A stretch of DNA of 64,000 nt, taken from assembly GCA_050331695.1 (NCBI GenBank), contig JBHJGP010000012.1:62001-126000 (forward strand), written 5' to 3'. Below are positions 8,587 through 16,532 of the stretch, one piece after another; positions within the stretch are counted from its first letter, which is position 1, and every line of letters starts with the position of its first letter. The notes beneath the pieces were generated by a model. It saw only the letters and a program-made list of their open reading frames with translations. It was not told the origin of the DNA and ran no database searches. A program made the position numbers and the translations under genes. This DNA comes from JBHJGP01 sp050331695. GTDB taxonomy: Bacteria; Pseudomonadota; Alphaproteobacteria; Geminicoccales; Geminicoccaceae.

Positions 8587-9300
8587 GTGGTCAAAACCAT
8601 CAATCTAGCGCTCCAGGGCGGCGGCGCTCATGGGGCCTTCACCTGGGGCGTGCTCGACCGGCTCCTGGAGGATGAGCGCATCCGGCTTGAGGCCATCTCG
8701 GGCACCAGTGCCGGTGCCATGAACGCGGTCGTCATCGCCGATGGCCTCATGCGCGGCGGCGAGGAAGCGGCCCGGGAAAGCCTGGCGCTATTCTGGAAGG
8801 CAATCAGTCTCGGCGCCCAGATGAGCCCTATCCGGCGCAATCCCATCGACGTATTCATGGGCAATTGGAGCCTGGATCATTCGCCCGGCTACCATGCGTT
8901 CGACGCGGTCACGCGCATGATCTCGCCCTACCATTTCAATCCGCTCAACCTGAACCCGCTGAAGACCGTGTTGGAATCGGTCGTCGATTTCGAACGGGTC
9001 CGGCAATGCGAGGCGATCCGGCTCTACATATCGGCGACCAATGTCGAGACCGGGCGCGTGCGGGTCTTCGATTCCCATGACCTCACCGCCGACATGATCA
9101 TGGCGTCCGCCTGCCTGCCGCTCCTCTATCAAGCGGTCGAAATCGACGGCGTTCCCTATTGGGACGGCGGCTATATGGGCAATCCCGCCCTGTTTCCCTT
9201 TTTCGGCCGCTCGCAATCGGACGATATCGTTGTCGTCCAGATCAACCCGGTCGAGCGGCCAGGAGCGCCCACCAGCTCCCAGGCTATTTTAAACCGATAG
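8587..9300 (+). CDS. patatin-like phospholipase, N-terminal catalytic part, cut by in-frame TAG
   Basis: Lipid acyl hydrolase of the bacterial patatin family (RssA-like with a C-terminal DUF3734 region). The GTG start at 8587 opens with the oxyanion motif LQGGGAHGAF at residues 9-18. The serine nucleophile lies in GTSAG at residues 39-43, and the dyad aspartate in DGGYMGNP near residue 193. A TAG at 9298-9300 ends the frame after INPVERPG...ILNR. The same frame then continues with typical family sequence (next entry), so the ancestral protein had about 344 residues. The catalytic dyad is entirely in this part, so a truncated enzyme could fold, but the stop interrupts a normally continuous domain. 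Either a nonsense mutation or a base error. The bases around the stop are locally AT-rich. Confidence 0.75.
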   Translation: MVKTINLALQGGGAHGAFTWGVLDRLLEDERIRLEAISGTSAGAMNAVVIADGLMRGGEEAARESLALFWKAISLGAQMSPIRRNPIDVFMGNWSLDHSPGYHAFDAVTRMISPYHFNPLNLNPLKTVLESVVDFERVRQCEAIRLYISATNVETGRVRVFDSHDLTADMIMASACLPLLYQAVEIDGVPYWDGGYMGNPALFPFFGRSQSDDIVVVQINPVERPGAPTSSQAILNR

Positions 9301-9621
9301 AACGAGATCACCTTCAACAGCTCGCTGCTCAAGGAGTTGCGCGCGATCGACTTCGTCTGCCTGCTGATCGACAGCGGCAAGCTGAATGACGATGCCTACC
9401 GCAAAATTCATGTCCACATCATCGAGAACCAAAAGGCTCTAAAGCCCCTCGGCGCTTCCTCGAAGCTCAACGCCGAATGGGCGTTCTTGACCTATCTCCG
9501 GGATTTGGGGCGTGAGACCGCGGAGACCTGGCTCGCGGATCATTTTGACGATCTGGGCCAGCGATCGAGCGTGGACGTCCGGGCCATGTTCCAGGGCATC
9601 GGTCTCGAGCACCACGGCTGA
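9301..9621 (+). pseudogene. C-terminal remainder of the patatin-like gene, downstream of an in-frame stop
   Basis: Directly after the TAG at 9298-9300 the same frame encodes NEITFNSSLLKELRAIDF and continues for 106 residues to a stop at 9619-9621. It matches the conserved C-terminal DUF3734 part of patatin-like phospholipases (family members read through ILNR-I-NEITFN here). It has no ribosome site of its own near 9301, and a GTG-type internal start at 9337 is only weakly possible. Best read as the detached end of the preceding gene. Confidence 0.65.
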
Positions 9622-9711
9622 CGGCAAGGGCCGCCGGACGGCAAAGACCTTTCGCCTCGAACGCCCGCTGATCAGACGCGCTTCGGCCTGATCATCATAG
9701 CTTGCGCGGCG

Positions 9712-10719
9712 CTAAAGCAAGTGCCGCAGGGGATCCTTGCCGCGCTTCGCCAAGGCATTGAGAAGCGCCGCCGCCCGTTCGAATGGTAGCGCCTGTTCCG
9801 TGAAGTGGAGCGTGAACTCATGGGCGCCGGTGTCGACGATCGTGAGCGTTGGCCTGTCGACGGGTCCGCCGGGGGAATAGTCGATCAGCGCCGTTGCCGT
9901 CATATCCCGAATGGCGAGATCGGGTCTGGCGTCGGTTTCGACCGGAGACAGGCTTGAAAGTCCGCTGAGATCGCTGTCGGCAAAAAGCAGGGGTTCACCA
10001 CCGGACGCGACAGATGTAGTTTGGATCAAAAGGCTCCGTTTGCGATCATGGCCTAGGGCCTGGCGGAAAGCGCCCGTCGCGAACACGGTCCAGAGCATGG
10101 CCGGCGTCACGGCGCCGTCGGTTTCCTCTCTCGCCCAATCGGCAAACCGGTCGAAGTCCGTCCGGTCGATCCTCGCCCGAAGCGCACTTGGCGCTGGCGC
10201 CACCGCCACCTGGACCGGTTCCGCCTCGAGCTTTTCCAGATCGGCCAGGTGAAAGGGCTGCGGTACGCCGAGCTTGACCAGACGTTCGAGATCAAGACCG
10301 CGCCGGCGCGCCTCGGCCTTCGCCTTGGGCGATGCCAGGACACGGTTGTTCGTGACAATGATCGGCTTGTCGGGCTCCGCCGCCTTCTCTTGGCGATTGG
10401 CCGGTTCCTTTGCCGCACCGTACTCCTTCGCCTCGGTCGGTGGCTTCGGAGCCAACGGCTTAGCTTTCGGAGACGCGCCCGGCTGATCGCCGATCACCGC
10501 GATCACGTCGCCGACGGGCACGGGCACGCCCGCCTCGGCACGGATCTCGGCCAGATAGCCCTCCCGGTCGGCCTCGACCTCCATCGTCGTCTTGTCGGTC
10601 TCTACCTCCATCAATACATCGCCGGCACTGAGCTTGTCGCCCGCCTGCTTGTGCCAGGCGACGATGATGCCGGTGTCCTGGGACATGCCGAGCTGCGGCA
10701 TGGTGATCTCATGCGGCAC
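9712..10719 (-). CDS. lipoyl-domain protein, E2-like subunit of a 2-oxo acid dehydrogenase complex
   Basis: 335 residues. An N-terminal lipoyl domain (MPQLGMSQDTG, with the lipoyl lysine in ETDKTTMEVEA near residue 44) is followed by an Ala/Pro/Lys-rich linker, a peripheral subunit-binding domain (ASPKAKAEARRRGLDL at about residues 128-145), and a C-terminal region related to the acyltransferase domain. Normal E2 proteins are about 400-430 residues and end with the catalytic DHR-x-x-DG motif. Here the corresponding place reads FTEQALPFERA and the histidine and DG are absent. It may act as a lipoyl carrier or scaffold rather than an acyltransferase. It overlaps E1-beta by 11 bases and is the last gene of the operon. 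No E3 gene lies in the window. Confidence 0.75.
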   Translation of the reverse strand: MPHEITMPQLGMSQDTGIIVAWHKQAGDKLSAGDVLMEVETDKTTMEVEADREGYLAEIRAEAGVPVPVGDVIAVIGDQPGASPKAKPLAPKPPTEAKEYGAAKEPANRQEKAAEPDKPIIVTNNRVLASPKAKAEARRRGLDLERLVKLGVPQPFHLADLEKLEAEPVQVAVAPAPSALRARIDRTDFDRFADWAREETDGAVTPAMLWTVFATGAFRQALGHDRKRSLLIQTTSVASGGEPLLFADSDLSGLSSLSPVETDARPDLAIRDMTATALIDYSPGGPVDRPTLTIVDTGAHEFTLHFTEQALPFERAAALLNALAKRGKDPLRHLL

Positions 10720-11710
10720 GGAACAGCTCCCCTCGAACCGCCAGCAGAGCCCGCTCTGCGACCAGCTCCGGCGTCGGCACGGTCAGATCTTCAAGGGCCG
10801 GCGAAAAGGGCACGGGCACATCCATCGCTCCCAAACGCTGAACCGGCGCATCCAGATGATAGAAAGCTTTCTCAGCGATACGGGCCGCGATCTCGGCGGT
10901 GATGCCAAAGCTTTGGTGCCCTTCATCGATGACGATGGCGCGGGAGGTTTTCCGGACCGAGGCGAGGATCGTATCTTCGTCCAGCGGCACGATCGTGCGC
11001 GGATCGATCACTTCGGCAGAAACGCCTTCGCCGGCTAGGCGATCAGCGGCGGCGAGCGCCACCTGGACCATGGACGAGGTGGCGACGAGCGTAATGTCAC
11101 GGCCCTCGCGGTGGACATGGGCCTCGCCGAGCGGGATCAAAAATTCCTCTTCCGGAACCGGCGCCTTGTCCTGATACATCAGCTTGTCTTCGAAGATCAC
11201 GACCGGATTGTCGTCGCGGATCGCTGTCTTGAGCAGGCCCTTCGCCTCATAGGCCGAGGACGGCATGGCAACCTTGAGGCCGGGGATGTGGGCGGCGAGC
11301 GCGTGCAGCGACTGACTGTGCTGGGCGGCCGAGCGCCGGGTAGCACCCATGTTGGTGCGCACCACCATGGGCACCTTCAGCTTGCCGCCAGACATGTAAT
11401 GGGTCTTGGCCGCCTGATTGCATAGCTGGTCCATGATCAAGAACAAAAAATCGCCGAACATGATGTCGACGATCGGCCGGGACCCGGTCATCGCCGCGCC
11501 TACGGCGATGCCGGTGAAGCCCGGCTCTGAGATCGGCGTATCAATGATCCGCTCGGGCCCGAACTCGTTGACCAAGCCGGACAACACCTTGAACGGTGTG
11601 CCGGCCTCAGCCACGTCCTCGCCCATCAAGATGATGGTCGGATCGCGGCGCATCTCCTCGGCGATTGCCTCATTGACCGCCTGCGACAGGGTGATCTCAC
11701 GCATTGCCAT
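10709..11710 (-). CDS. 2-oxo acid dehydrogenase E1 component, beta subunit (acetoin/pyruvate dehydrogenase type)
   Basis: Thiamine-diphosphate enzyme beta subunit of 333 residues. The transketolase-like pyrimidine domain begins REITLSQAVNEAI, with GEDVAEAGTPF near residue 30 (the glutamate region that activates the cofactor) and FGDFLFLIMDQL. The C-terminal transketolase domain runs from about residue 205 (DITLVATSSMV through IVIDEGHQSFG). It starts 3 bases after E1-alpha ends and overlaps E2, so the three subunits are translationally linked. An ATG two codons downstream is an equal start candidate. Together with E1-alpha it should decarboxylate a 2-oxo acid or cleave acetoin. The substrate is unknown. 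Confidence 0.9.
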   Translation of the reverse strand: MAMREITLSQAVNEAIAEEMRRDPTIILMGEDVAEAGTPFKVLSGLVNEFGPERIIDTPISEPGFTGIAVGAAMTGSRPIVDIMFGDFLFLIMDQLCNQAAKTHYMSGGKLKVPMVVRTNMGATRRSAAQHSQSLHALAAHIPGLKVAMPSSAYEAKGLLKTAIRDDNPVVIFEDKLMYQDKAPVPEEEFLIPLGEAHVHREGRDITLVATSSMVQVALAAADRLAGEGVSAEVIDPRTIVPLDEDTILASVRKTSRAIVIDEGHQSFGITAEIAARIAEKAFYHLDAPVQRLGAMDVPVPFSPALEDLTVPTPELVAERALLAVRGELFRAA

Positions 11711-11713
11711 CGC

Positions 11714-12700
11714 TCAGGCCGCTCCGGCATAGACGTGCATGTCGACCTCGTGCGCCGGCGGATAAGGGGCATCCAGCGCGTAAGCGACGGCGGCCTCCGC
11801 TTCCGCGCGGATTTCGCCCGCCATCTGCTCCAAATCCTCCGCGCTCGCAATTTTCTCGTCGGCCAGCCAGGCGGCGAAATTGGCGATCGGATCCCGGTCC
11901 GCCTTCCACGCCGCCTCCTCGTCTTTGGCGCGGTAGTAGCTGCGATTGATGTCGCCCACATGGTGGCCGTGGTAGCGGTAGGTGTTAAGCACGAGGAAGA
12001 AGGGGCCCTCGCCTCGCCGGCAGCGGTCGACCAGCTGTTGGGTGAGCTTGTTCACTGCCAGCACGTCCTGGCCGTCGACCTCGTACGCCTCGATCCCGAA
12101 CGCTTCGGCGCGAGCCTTCAGGTCACCAGCGGCCATCTCCGAGACATGGGTGTACTCGCCGTAGAGATTGTTCTCGCAGGCATAGATGACCGGTAGCTTC
12201 CAAAGGGCGGCCATGTTCATGACCTCGTAGAGCAGGCCCTGGCCCAGGGCGCCGTCACCGAAGAAACAGACCGTGACGGCGCCGGTGCCGAGGCGCTTCG
12301 CGGTGAGCGCAGCACCCGTGGCGATGCCTGCCGAGCCGCCCACGATCGCATTGGCGCCGAGATTGCCGATCTCCTGATCAGCGATGTGCATCGAGCCGCC
12401 CTTGCCCCGGCAGTACCCCTCGGCCTTGCCCAACAACTCGCAGAACATCTCCTTGAACGCGGCGCCCTTGGCGACGCAGTGGCCGTGACCGCGGTGGGGC
12501 GAGGTGATGTGGTCAGTCTTTTCGAGCGCCTCGCAGATGCCGACCGCCACCGCCTCCTGGCCGGTATACATATGGGTGAGCCCCGGCATCTTGGCCGACA
12601 GATAAAGCTGGTTGGCATTGTCCTCGAAGGTGCGGATGCGGACCATCTGGCGGTACATCCGCAAGTAGGCGTCCGTGTTCTTGTTCGCCGCGCGCGCCAT
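11714..12700 (-). CDS. 2-oxo acid dehydrogenase E1 component, alpha subunit
   Basis: Thiamine-diphosphate-dependent E1-alpha of about 328 residues. The ATG at 12700 is chosen because the longer frame (to 12766) would run into the end of the M24 gene. Motifs: YRQMVRIRTFED near the start, HMYTGQEAVAVG, SPHRGHGHCVAKG, the conserved GKGGSMH substrate-binding region, and the cofactor motif CFFGDGALGQG about 27 residues before its distal asparagine. It pairs with E1-beta directly downstream. Closest in style to AcoA/PdhA of acetoin or pyruvate dehydrogenases. It sits 8 bases after the creatinase-like gene, so the four genes 14010-9712 form one transcript. Confidence 0.9.
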   Translation of the reverse strand: MARAANKNTDAYLRMYRQMVRIRTFEDNANQLYLSAKMPGLTHMYTGQEAVAVGICEALEKTDHITSPHRGHGHCVAKGAAFKEMFCELLGKAEGYCRGKGGSMHIADQEIGNLGANAIVGGSAGIATGAALTAKRLGTGAVTVCFFGDGALGQGLLYEVMNMAALWKLPVIYACENNLYGEYTHVSEMAAGDLKARAEAFGIEAYEVDGQDVLAVNKLTQQLVDRCRRGEGPFFLVLNTYRYHGHHVGDINRSYYRAKDEEAAWKADRDPIANFAAWLADEKIASAEDLEQMAGEIRAEAEAAVAYALDAPYPPAHEVDMHVYAGAA

Positions 12701-12708
12701 CTCGGGGC

Positions 12709-14010
12709 TCAGTACCGGTTCGCGATCGGCAACTCTTCGGCAGGGAAGTGGGTGATCACCTTGCAACCCTTGTCGGTGACCACGACCTCCTCCTCGATCC
12801 GGGCCGCCGAGTAGCCGTCGCTGGCGGCGCAGTAGGTCTCGAGCGCGAAGACCATGCCGGTCTTGATCTCCATCGGGTTCTCGAGCGAGCAGACCCGGCT
12901 GATGATCGGCCGCTCGTGCAGCGCCAGACCCAGGCCGTGGCCGAACTGGAGGCCGAAGGCGGAAAGTTCGTTAGGAAAACCGATCTCCTCGGCGGTTGGC
13001 CAGACCTCGGCCACCTTGTCCGTGCTGACCCCCGGCTTGATCAGCTCGATCGCCTTGTCCAACCACTCGCGGCACCGGGTGTAGGCGTCATGTTGGGACG
13101 GCGGCGCCCGGCCGACATTGAAGGTGCGGTAGTAACAGGTGCGGTAACCGTTGAACGACTGCAGGATGTCAAAGAACGCCTGGTCGCCGGGGCGCAGGAG
13201 CCGGTCGGTGAAATTGTGGGGGTGCGGATTGCAGCGCTCGCCGGAAATGGCGTTGATCGCCTCGACATCGTCCGAGCCCATCTCGTAGAGCATGGCATTG
13301 GCCTTGGCGACGATCTCGTTCTCGCGGACTCCCGGCTTCAGCTCCTCCCAGATCATGTGATAGACGCCGTCGACCATGGCGGCCGCCTGGTTGAGCAGCA
13401 CGATCTCGTCGATATTCTTGATCTCGCGGGCGTCGAGCATGATCTGCTGGCCATCGACGATGGTCATGCCGGCGTCCTGGAGCGCGAACATCATCGCCGT
13501 CTCGCCGACATCGACGCCGATCGGCTCGCCGTCACAGCCTGCCTCGCGAACCAGCGCCATGATTTCCTCGGCATGGGCTTTCATCAGCCCGAAGGACGGC
13601 GGAATGGTGCCGCGCATACCGAGCACGCCGGCTCGGCAAGACGAAGGATCCAGCCAATCGCAGTAGAGCCGATGATGGACCGCCGCCGAGCCGAAATCCC
13701 AGACGACCGGCTCATTATCTTGGGTGAGCAATGCGAACCGGCAGAACTTGTCGCGCTCCCACTCGCCGATCTTGGTGCCGGACACGTAGCGAATATTGTT
13801 GACATCGAACAACAAAAGCGCGCCGCACTTACTGGCTTTGAGCGCGGCCTGGGCGCGGGCCAGCCGGTAGCGCTGTAGGCGGCGGAAATCGCCCCGCGTC
13901 TCGAAATCCACGCCCATCTTGCCGGGCGCCGGGATCTCCCGGTCCCATCGCCAGTTCGGATCGCTGGCGGCGCTGTCGAGAACATCTCCCTTGAGCGGGT
14001 TCAATGTCAT
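12709..14010 (-). CDS. M24 (pita-bread fold) family protein, creatinase/aminopeptidase-P-like, metal ligands incomplete
   Basis: 433 residues. An N-terminal creatinase-type domain (about residues 45-180, with LLLFDVNNIRYVSG) is followed by the pita-bread catalytic domain. In metal-dependent M24 enzymes the ligands are two aspartates, a further aspartate, a histidine and two glutamates. Here the first site reads FFDILQSFNGY and the next CYYRTFNVG, so at least two of the aspartates are replaced. The histidine (LGLALHERP) and glutamates (ALETYCA, IEEEVVV) remain. Creatinase itself lost its metals in the same way, so a C-N hydrolase not needing metal is more likely than a peptidase. DddP DMSP lyases are also distant relatives. 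A good GGGAGG ribosome site precedes the ATG. It heads the E1/E2 transcript. Confidence 0.75.
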   Translation of the reverse strand: MTLNPLKGDVLDSAASDPNWRWDREIPAPGKMGVDFETRGDFRRLQRYRLARAQAALKASKCGALLLFDVNNIRYVSGTKIGEWERDKFCRFALLTQDNEPVVWDFGSAAVHHRLYCDWLDPSSCRAGVLGMRGTIPPSFGLMKAHAEEIMALVREAGCDGEPIGVDVGETAMMFALQDAGMTIVDGQQIMLDAREIKNIDEIVLLNQAAAMVDGVYHMIWEELKPGVRENEIVAKANAMLYEMGSDDVEAINAISGERCNPHPHNFTDRLLRPGDQAFFDILQSFNGYRTCYYRTFNVGRAPPSQHDAYTRCREWLDKAIELIKPGVSTDKVAEVWPTAEEIGFPNELSAFGLQFGHGLGLALHERPIISRVCSLENPMEIKTGMVFALETYCAASDGYSAARIEEEVVVTDKGCKVITHFPAEELPIANRY

Positions 14011-14115
14011 AGTCGCCTCCCGGTCGGTTGGGCCGCCGCAGCGGCACTGCTTTTGCGAGCCCCGGCCCGCCTGTGGTCTTCGCAGACGCGATCAAGTTCG
14101 ACAGATCACGTCGCT

Positions 14116-14131
14116 GTGCAATCGTTTGCAC
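14116..14131. promoter_or_regulatory. 16-base operator-like palindrome with central CG
   Basis: On the minus strand it reads GTGCAAACGATTGCAC: arms GTGCAA and TTGCAC are perfect inverted repeats around a central CG. That architecture is typical of LacI-family operators. It lies just downstream of a minus-strand promoter (14134-14161), at about the transcription start, where a repressor would block it. The first ten bases recur upstream of the ABC transporter gene at 19606-19615. No LacI gene is in the window. Confidence 0.55.
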
Positions 14132-14133
14132 GG

Positions 14134-14161
14134 AAAATAGAGAACCGATGGTTTCTGTCAA
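14134..14161 (-). promoter_or_regulatory. sigma70-type promoter for the M24-E1-E2 genes
   Basis: On the minus strand a perfect -35 TTGACA (14161-14156) is followed after 16 bases by TATTTT (14139-14134) as -10. It points toward the M24 gene starting at 14010. The palindrome at 14116-14131 begins two bases downstream of the -10. It implies that the enzyme genes can be transcribed separately from the transporter genes upstream. Confidence 0.5.
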
Positions 14162-14276
14162 GCGCGAGCGCGTTCGAGCGCGGACTTGGTCGCCGGAACG
14201 CCCGCTACTGGATGACCATGCCGCCGTCGATCATGAGCAATTGGCCGGTCATGTAGTCGCTGTCGTGGCTGGCGAG

Positions 14277-15008
14277 TTAGGCGGCCGTCCCGACAACATC
14301 CTCCGGATAAGAGTAGCGTTTCATCAGGATCATGTTCTCGGCCAACTGATCCATGCTCTCGCCAGGTTTTTGAAACTTGCCGATCGAGACCAGATCCTTG
14401 TCCAACAGCTCACACAACTCAGTCCGGACCACGCCCGGCGCATAACCATTGACGGTGATGTTGTGCTCGACCAAGGCTTTGGCGCCGCCATTGATCATGG
14501 CCAGAACCGCATGCTTGCTGCAGCTATAGGGGATCACGTCGTCGAACGCCTGGCGCGACAGGATCGAGCCGACATTGATGATCTTGTTGGGCTTTTCCGG
14601 CCGGCCCTGCTTGATCATCTGCTTGGCCGCTTCCTGCATGCCGATCAGGCAGCCGAGACCGTTGACGGTCATGATCTGGTGCCAGTTCTCCTCGGTGACG
14701 TCGAGGAACATCATCGGCTTGTTGATGCCGGCATTGTTGATCATGACGTTGATGCTGCCGAACGCCTCGACGGCGGCGTCGATCGCCGCCTTGACCTCAT
14801 CGCGGTTGGTCACGTCGACCTTGCACGCGATCGCCTTGCCGCCCTTGCTCTCGATGCGGCCGACCACTTCCCGGCAACCCTCGAGATTGACGTCACTGAT
14901 ACAGACCTTGGCGCCCTGTTCGGCGAAATGCTCGGCGATCGCGGCGCCCATGCCGCGGGCAGCACCCGTGATCACCACATGTTTGTCGGCGAGACGTGTC
15001 GGGTCCAT
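14277..15008 (-). CDS. short-chain dehydrogenase/reductase, truncated by an in-frame TAA
   Basis: NAD(P)-dependent SDR oxidoreductase with the Rossmann motif TGAARGMG near residue 15, NNAG near residue 91, the catalytic serine in NVGSILS, and YSCSK as the YxxxK pair. The frame ends at TAA (14279-14277) after PEDVVGTAA. In the same frame, 23 further codons (14276-14208) spell LASHDSDYMTGQ and a MIDGGMV-type ending, then TAG at 14207-14205. This is exactly the usual SDR C-terminus, so the TAA has removed 24 residues. Those residues complete the core sheet and the oligomer contacts, so the shortened product may be inactive. It starts immediately after the ABC ATPase stop codon. It probably oxidised an intermediate from the transported substrate. 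Confidence 0.8.
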   Translation of the reverse strand: MDPTRLADKHVVITGAARGMGAAIAEHFAEQGAKVCISDVNLEGCREVVGRIESKGGKAIACKVDVTNRDEVKAAIDAAVEAFGSINVMINNAGINKPMMFLDVTEENWHQIMTVNGLGCLIGMQEAAKQMIKQGRPEKPNKIINVGSILSRQAFDDVIPYSCSKHAVLAMINGGAKALVEHNITVNGYAPGVVRTELCELLDKDLVSIGKFQKPGESMDQLAENMILMKRYSYPEDVVGTAA

Positions 15009-16532
15009 CTATACCTCCACTTGGGCTATTTGTTGTTTGTTCGGTTCGCTGCCGGTGATCGCCATGACCAGTTCGTCCTCGGTGACCTGATCGGCGTCGA
15101 ATTCCGCCGTGACGCGGCCGTGATAGAGGGCGAGGATGCGGTTACTGACGCCCATGACCTCCGGCATCTCGGACGAAATGACGAGGATCGCATAGCCATC
15201 GTCGGCCAGGTCGCGGATCAGATTGTGGATCTCCGCCTTGGATCCGACATCGATGCCGCGGGTCGGCTCGTCCAGGATCAAGATCCGCGGATGGGTGCCG
15301 AGCCACTTGCCGATCACCACCTTCAGCTGATTGCCGCCGGAGAGATTGAGCACCTTCTGCTTCCAGCCGGGCGTGCGGATGTCGAGCTGCCGGTGATAAT
15401 GCTCGAAGACGGAAATCTCTTCCTTCTGATTGAGCCATCCCCGGTGCGAAACCCGGCCCAGATGCGAAAGCGTGATATTGTCCCGGCAGTTCATGCCGAG
15501 CACCAGGCCCTGTTCCTTCCGGCTTTCCGGCACCAGCGCAATGCCCCGGGTGATCGCCTCGTCCGGCGACCGGCTGACGGTTTCCTCGCCATCGATCAGG
15601 ATCTGACCCTCGGCCGCCTGGCGCAGGCCGAACAGGGTTTCCGCCACCTCGGACCGGCCGGCGCCGACCAGACCGTACATACCGACGATCTCACCCTTGC
15701 GAACCGTGAAGCTGACGTTTTCAAACAACTCCGGAACGCTCAGATTGCGAACCTCGAGCACGGTCTCGCCTAGTTCGGTCTTTGCCATCCGGCGGGATTT
15801 CTCGAGGGACCGGCCGATCATCATCCGGGTCACCTCGTCTTCGTCCGTCTCGGCGGTCATGACCGTGCCGCGATAGGTACCGTCGCGAAGCACGGAGACG
15901 CGGTCGGTGACCTCGAAGACCTCGTCCATGCGATGCGAAATGTAGACGATGCCGACGCCCTGGCTTTTCAGGTCACGAATGACCTTGAACAGAACGACCT
16001 TCTCATAGTCGGTGAGTGACGCGGTCGGCTCGTCGAACACGACGATCTTGGGCGTGAAGACCAGGGCCCGGGCGATCTCGACCATCTGCTTCTTGGCGAT
16101 CGAGAGCTGGCCGACATTGTCCCGGGGACTGAAATCGCATTGGAGCTTTTCCAGGATCGCGCCGGCTTTGTCAAAGAGCGTTCGACGGTCGACCCGACCA
16201 AGCCCTTTACTCGGCAGGCTTCCCAGAAAAATATTCTCGGCCACCGACATTTGCGGGACCAGCGAGAGCTCCTGATGGATTAGCACGATGCCCGCCTTCT
16301 TCGCGGCCAGCGGGTTTTCCGGATCGATCATCTGGCCATCAAGATAGATGTGCCCCTCATCGGCCCGGTAGACCCCGTCCAGCACCTTCATCAGGGTCGA
16401 TTTGCCGGCACCGTTCTCGCCAAGAAGAGCATGGACCTCGCCGGCACGAACGTCGAAATCGACCCGGTCAAGCGCGGTGACGGCGGGAAACCGCTTGGTG
16501 ATGCCAACCAGCTTCAGAATGGGCTCGGTCAT
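15009..16532 (-). CDS. ribose/galactoside-type sugar ABC transporter ATP-binding protein
   Basis: Double-length ATPase (507 residues) of the RbsA/MglA/XylG class, on the cytosolic face of the inner membrane. The first nucleotide-binding domain has Walker A GENGAGKST near residue 37, signature QLSIAKKQM and Walker B VVFDEPTAS. The second has the degenerate Walker A usual for this class (GLVGAGRSE), signature LSGGNQLK and ILDEPTRG. It overlaps the permease gene by 4 bases (ATGA) and abuts the SDR start, so translation is coupled. The second domain is probably non-hydrolytic as in relatives. Confidence 0.92.
   Translation of the reverse strand: MTEPILKLVGITKRFPAVTALDRVDFDVRAGEVHALLGENGAGKSTLMKVLDGVYRADEGHIYLDGQMIDPENPLAAKKAGIVLIHQELSLVPQMSVAENIFLGSLPSKGLGRVDRRTLFDKAGAILEKLQCDFSPRDNVGQLSIAKKQMVEIARALVFTPKIVVFDEPTASLTDYEKVVLFKVIRDLKSQGVGIVYISHRMDEVFEVTDRVSVLRDGTYRGTVMTAETDEDEVTRMMIGRSLEKSRRMAKTELGETVLEVRNLSVPELFENVSFTVRKGEIVGMYGLVGAGRSEVAETLFGLRQAAEGQILIDGEETVSRSPDEAITRGIALVPESRKEQGLVLGMNCRDNITLSHLGRVSHRGWLNQKEEISVFEHYHRQLDIRTPGWKQKVLNLSGGNQLKVVIGKWLGTHPRILILDEPTRGIDVGSKAEIHNLIRDLADDGYAILVISSEMPEVMGVSNRILALYHGRVTAEFDADQVTEDELVMAITGSEPNKQQIAQVEV

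Noticed and set aside
12748..13878. 376-codon plus-strand frame
   Set aside because: Antisense to the M24 gene; shadow caused by GC-rich third positions.
14028..15773. 581-codon plus-strand frame opposite the SDR and ABC ATPase genes
   Set aside because: Antisense shadow of well-identified genes; His/Asp/Arg-rich composition without family match.
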